Source of the DNA: CAYXVB01 sp964467785 | Lineage (GTDB): Bacteria; Bdellovibrionota; UBA1018 | Length of the DNA: 30,080 nt | Assembly: GCA_964467785.1 (NCBI GenBank) | Contig: CAYXVB010000027.1 | Span: forward strand, 1 to 30,080 | Reading direction: 5' to 3' | Shown here: positions 28,797 to 30,080 of the stretch, one piece after another | Layout: each line of letters opens with the position of its first letter | Position numbering within the stretch: position 1 is the first letter of the stretch | The notes under the pieces: generated by a model | What the model was told of the DNA's origin: nothing | Databases searched by the model: none | Seen by the model: only the letters and a program-made list of their open reading frames with translations | Program-made: the position numbers and the translations under genes

Positions 28797-29690
28797 TCAG
28801 TAGAGCCACTTCTTGATTTCGCCGGCGACACTCATCTGCGCGCCTTGGCGGCGATAAGCCCAGCACATGTACGAAACACTGACGAAGTAGGACGCCGGCA
28901 CTCGATTGAGGGCGCCTATCTTGACGCCCATAAGCGTGGTTTTGCCGCCGAACCCCATCGGGCCGATGCCTAGCTGATTGGCATCGGCAAGGCACTCCTC
29001 TTCGAGCTGCTTGAGCGCGGGGATCTTGTTGGTGTCGGTGAGCTTTCGCAAGAGCTGTTCCTTGGTGTTGAGATAACCGGTAGCGCGGTCGCCGCCGATC
29101 GTCACGCCGAGAACGCCCGGGCCGCAGCCCTTGCCCTGCGCGTTCTGAACCGCGTCCAGAATGCACTTTTTAACGCCCTTGAGGTCGCGGCCCGCGCCGA
29201 TCCGAGTGTCCGGCAGGCTGTACTGAGCACCGACATTTTCGCAACCTCCACCTTTGAGCATGAGGCGCACGTCGAAAGTGTCCTTGTTCCAGGGCTCGGC
29301 GTGGATCGTGGGGGCGCCAGGGCCTAAATTGGTTCCAGCGTTTTTGCCCGTGAGGCTGTCCACGCTGTTTTGGCGGAGGTAACCTTTTTTGGTGGCCTCG
29401 ACCACGGCCTTGCGAATGATCTTGGCAAGGATCTCGCCGTCGATCTTGCGAGGATAGTGGATGAAGAAAAGCACCGAGCCGGTATCTTGGCAAAGCGGCT
29501 GGCTCTTGAGCTTTGCGAGGTCGATGTTCTTTTCGATGATGCCCATCGCATAGTCGCCTCGACCACCCTTTTCCTCGTTCTTGTGGTTGGCCTGAATCGC
29601 GTCAATCACGTCCTTGGGAAGTTCGGCCGAAGTCTTGCGAATGATTTCGACGAAGGACTCGAGAAGTTTTTTTTGAGTTTTGGCGTTCAT
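28797..29690 (-). CDS. Class I fumarate hydratase, alpha subunit (4Fe-4S)
   Basis: The iron-sulfur catalytic half of a two-subunit class I fumarase. The three cluster cysteines are visible as Cys67 (LCQDTGS), Cys150 (GGGCENVG) and Cys189 (GCGPGVLG). The 297-residue length matches alpha subunits of two-component enzymes. The cluster is solvent-exposed in this class, which makes the enzyme sensitive to oxygen and superoxide. AGGTGG lies just before the ATG. It heads the operon alpha-beta-def. Confidence 0.93.
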   Translation of the reverse strand: MNAKTQKKLLESFVEIIRKTSAELPKDVIDAIQANHKNEEKGGRGDYAMGIIEKNIDLAKLKSQPLCQDTGSVLFFIHYPRKIDGEILAKIIRKAVVEATKKGYLRQNSVDSLTGKNAGTNLGPGAPTIHAEPWNKDTFDVRLMLKGGGCENVGAQYSLPDTRIGAGRDLKGVKKCILDAVQNAQGKGCGPGVLGVTIGGDRATGYLNTKEQLLRKLTDTNKIPALKQLEEECLADANQLGIGPMGFGGKTTLMGVKIGALNRVPASYFVSVSYMCWAYRRQGAQMSVAGEIKKWLY

Positions 29691-29766
29691 GCGCCCACCT
29701 TAACGCGGTCAGCTGGCGTGGAGCAAGAGGGCACCGCAAGACTGGCCAGGAACGATACGGCCTGCT

Positions 29767-30030
29767 ATGAAGTGCCCCATGAGCTTGCTGACCCCGGCGG
29801 GAGGCCCTTTGTTGAACGACGGCGAGAAAGAGACATCCTCTCCTTCATTTCTGCCAATGATACGCGAAATCGCCAACGAGGCCCGCGGGACGTACAAGGC
29901 GTCGGGATTCAAAGGTCTGCTCGCACGGTATGGCTGGAAAATGGTCGGTTTAATCGTGGTTTATTATCTGGTGCGTGACACACTGCTCTATCTCGTTCTT
30001 CCCTATCTGATTGCCCGCAACTTTTTCTAA
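29767..30030 (+). CDS. Small membrane protein of unknown function
   Basis: An 87-residue product of no recognised family. The N-terminal 30 residues are polar and Pro/Ser-rich, followed by an amphipathic basic stretch (NEARGTYKASGFKGLLARYG). A hydrophobic C-terminal region, likely one long or two short membrane spans, follows (MVGLIVVYYLVRDTLLYLVL, then PYLIARNFF). No good Shine-Dalgarno precedes the ATG at 29767, so an internal start is possible (29779 or 29857). It is divergent from the fumarase operon. Confidence 0.55.
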   Translation: MKCPMSLLTPAGGPLLNDGEKETSSPSFLPMIREIANEARGTYKASGFKGLLARYGWKMVGLIVVYYLVRDTLLYLVLPYLIARNFF

Positions 30031-30039
30031 GGATTTCAG

Positions 30040-30080
30040 GTGTCGCACGGCAACGCCCCATTCTTTGTCGACAATGAAGT
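30040..30080 (+). CDS. 5' end of an unidentified gene (cut by window edge)
   Basis: A GTG at 30040 is preceded by AAGGA with a six-base spacer, the Shine-Dalgarno overlapping the stop of the gene before. The visible frame reads MSHGNAPFFVDNE and stays open to the window end. It is too short to identify. The spacing suggests a second gene of the same operon. Confidence 0.35.
   Translation, partial: MSHGNAPFFVDNE

Noticed and set aside
1..30080. CRISPR array, insertion sequence, rRNA or phage module
   Set aside because: No spaced direct repeats, transposase or integrase motifs, or rRNA-like sequence noticed on either strand.

Overview
The window is one contiguous bacterial chromosomal segment with a 10-N scaffold join at 18136-18145, so it is probably from a draft or metagenome-derived assembly. 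Most of it is core machinery on the minus strand. From about 17.1 kb down to position 1 it runs rpsL-rpsG-fusA-rpsJ-rplC-rplD-rplW-rplB-rpsS-rplV-rpsC-rplP-rpmC-rpsQ-rplN-rplX-rplE-rpsN-rpsH-rplF-rplR-rpsE-rpmD-rplO-secY-adk-map-rpmJ-rpsM-rpsK-rpsD (rpsD cut by the window edge). This is the str/S10/spc/alpha supercluster in bacterial order. tuf is missing between fusA and rpsJ, rpoBC is missing ahead of rpsL, and infA is missing between map and rpmJ.

Upstream of rpsL are a ~440 bp regulatory stretch, a secreted putative HExxH metalloprotein gene broken by the assembly gap, and then lon, clpX and clpP on the same strand. This is the proteobacterial/deltaproteobacterial quality-control order without trigger factor. 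Further right are a small unknown gene and an EamA-type transporter (minus). A plus-strand block follows: a hotdog acyl-CoA thioesterase and a three-gene sulfur cassette (persulfide dioxygenase-like MBL protein, TauE/SafE permease, single-domain rhodanese). The window closes with a minus-strand operon of a two-subunit class I fumarase plus peptide deformylase, and a plus-strand small membrane protein followed by the first codons of another gene.

Organism: a bacterium with diderm-type gene content. Gene order and the lon-clpX-clpP linkage fit the former Deltaproteobacteria/Bdellovibrionota best, but this is an inference and no taxonomic marker was searched. Several ribosomal proteins carry Ala/Lys-rich low-complexity extensions (L5, S17, L16, S19, and smaller ones), and S4, S14, L36 and L24 all keep Cys zinc-type motifs.

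The most unusual non-coding material is around rpsJ. A 271-nt rpsJ-rplC spacer is packed with stem-loops, and three separate hairpins around rpsJ share the same GCCTA/TAGGC stem. The most interesting regulatory arrangement elsewhere is at the sulfur cassette: a promoter-embedded AT-rich inverted repeat, then a 25-codon leader ORF whose stop overlaps the dioxygenase start. No CRISPR array, insertion sequence or complete tRNA/rRNA gene was seen.
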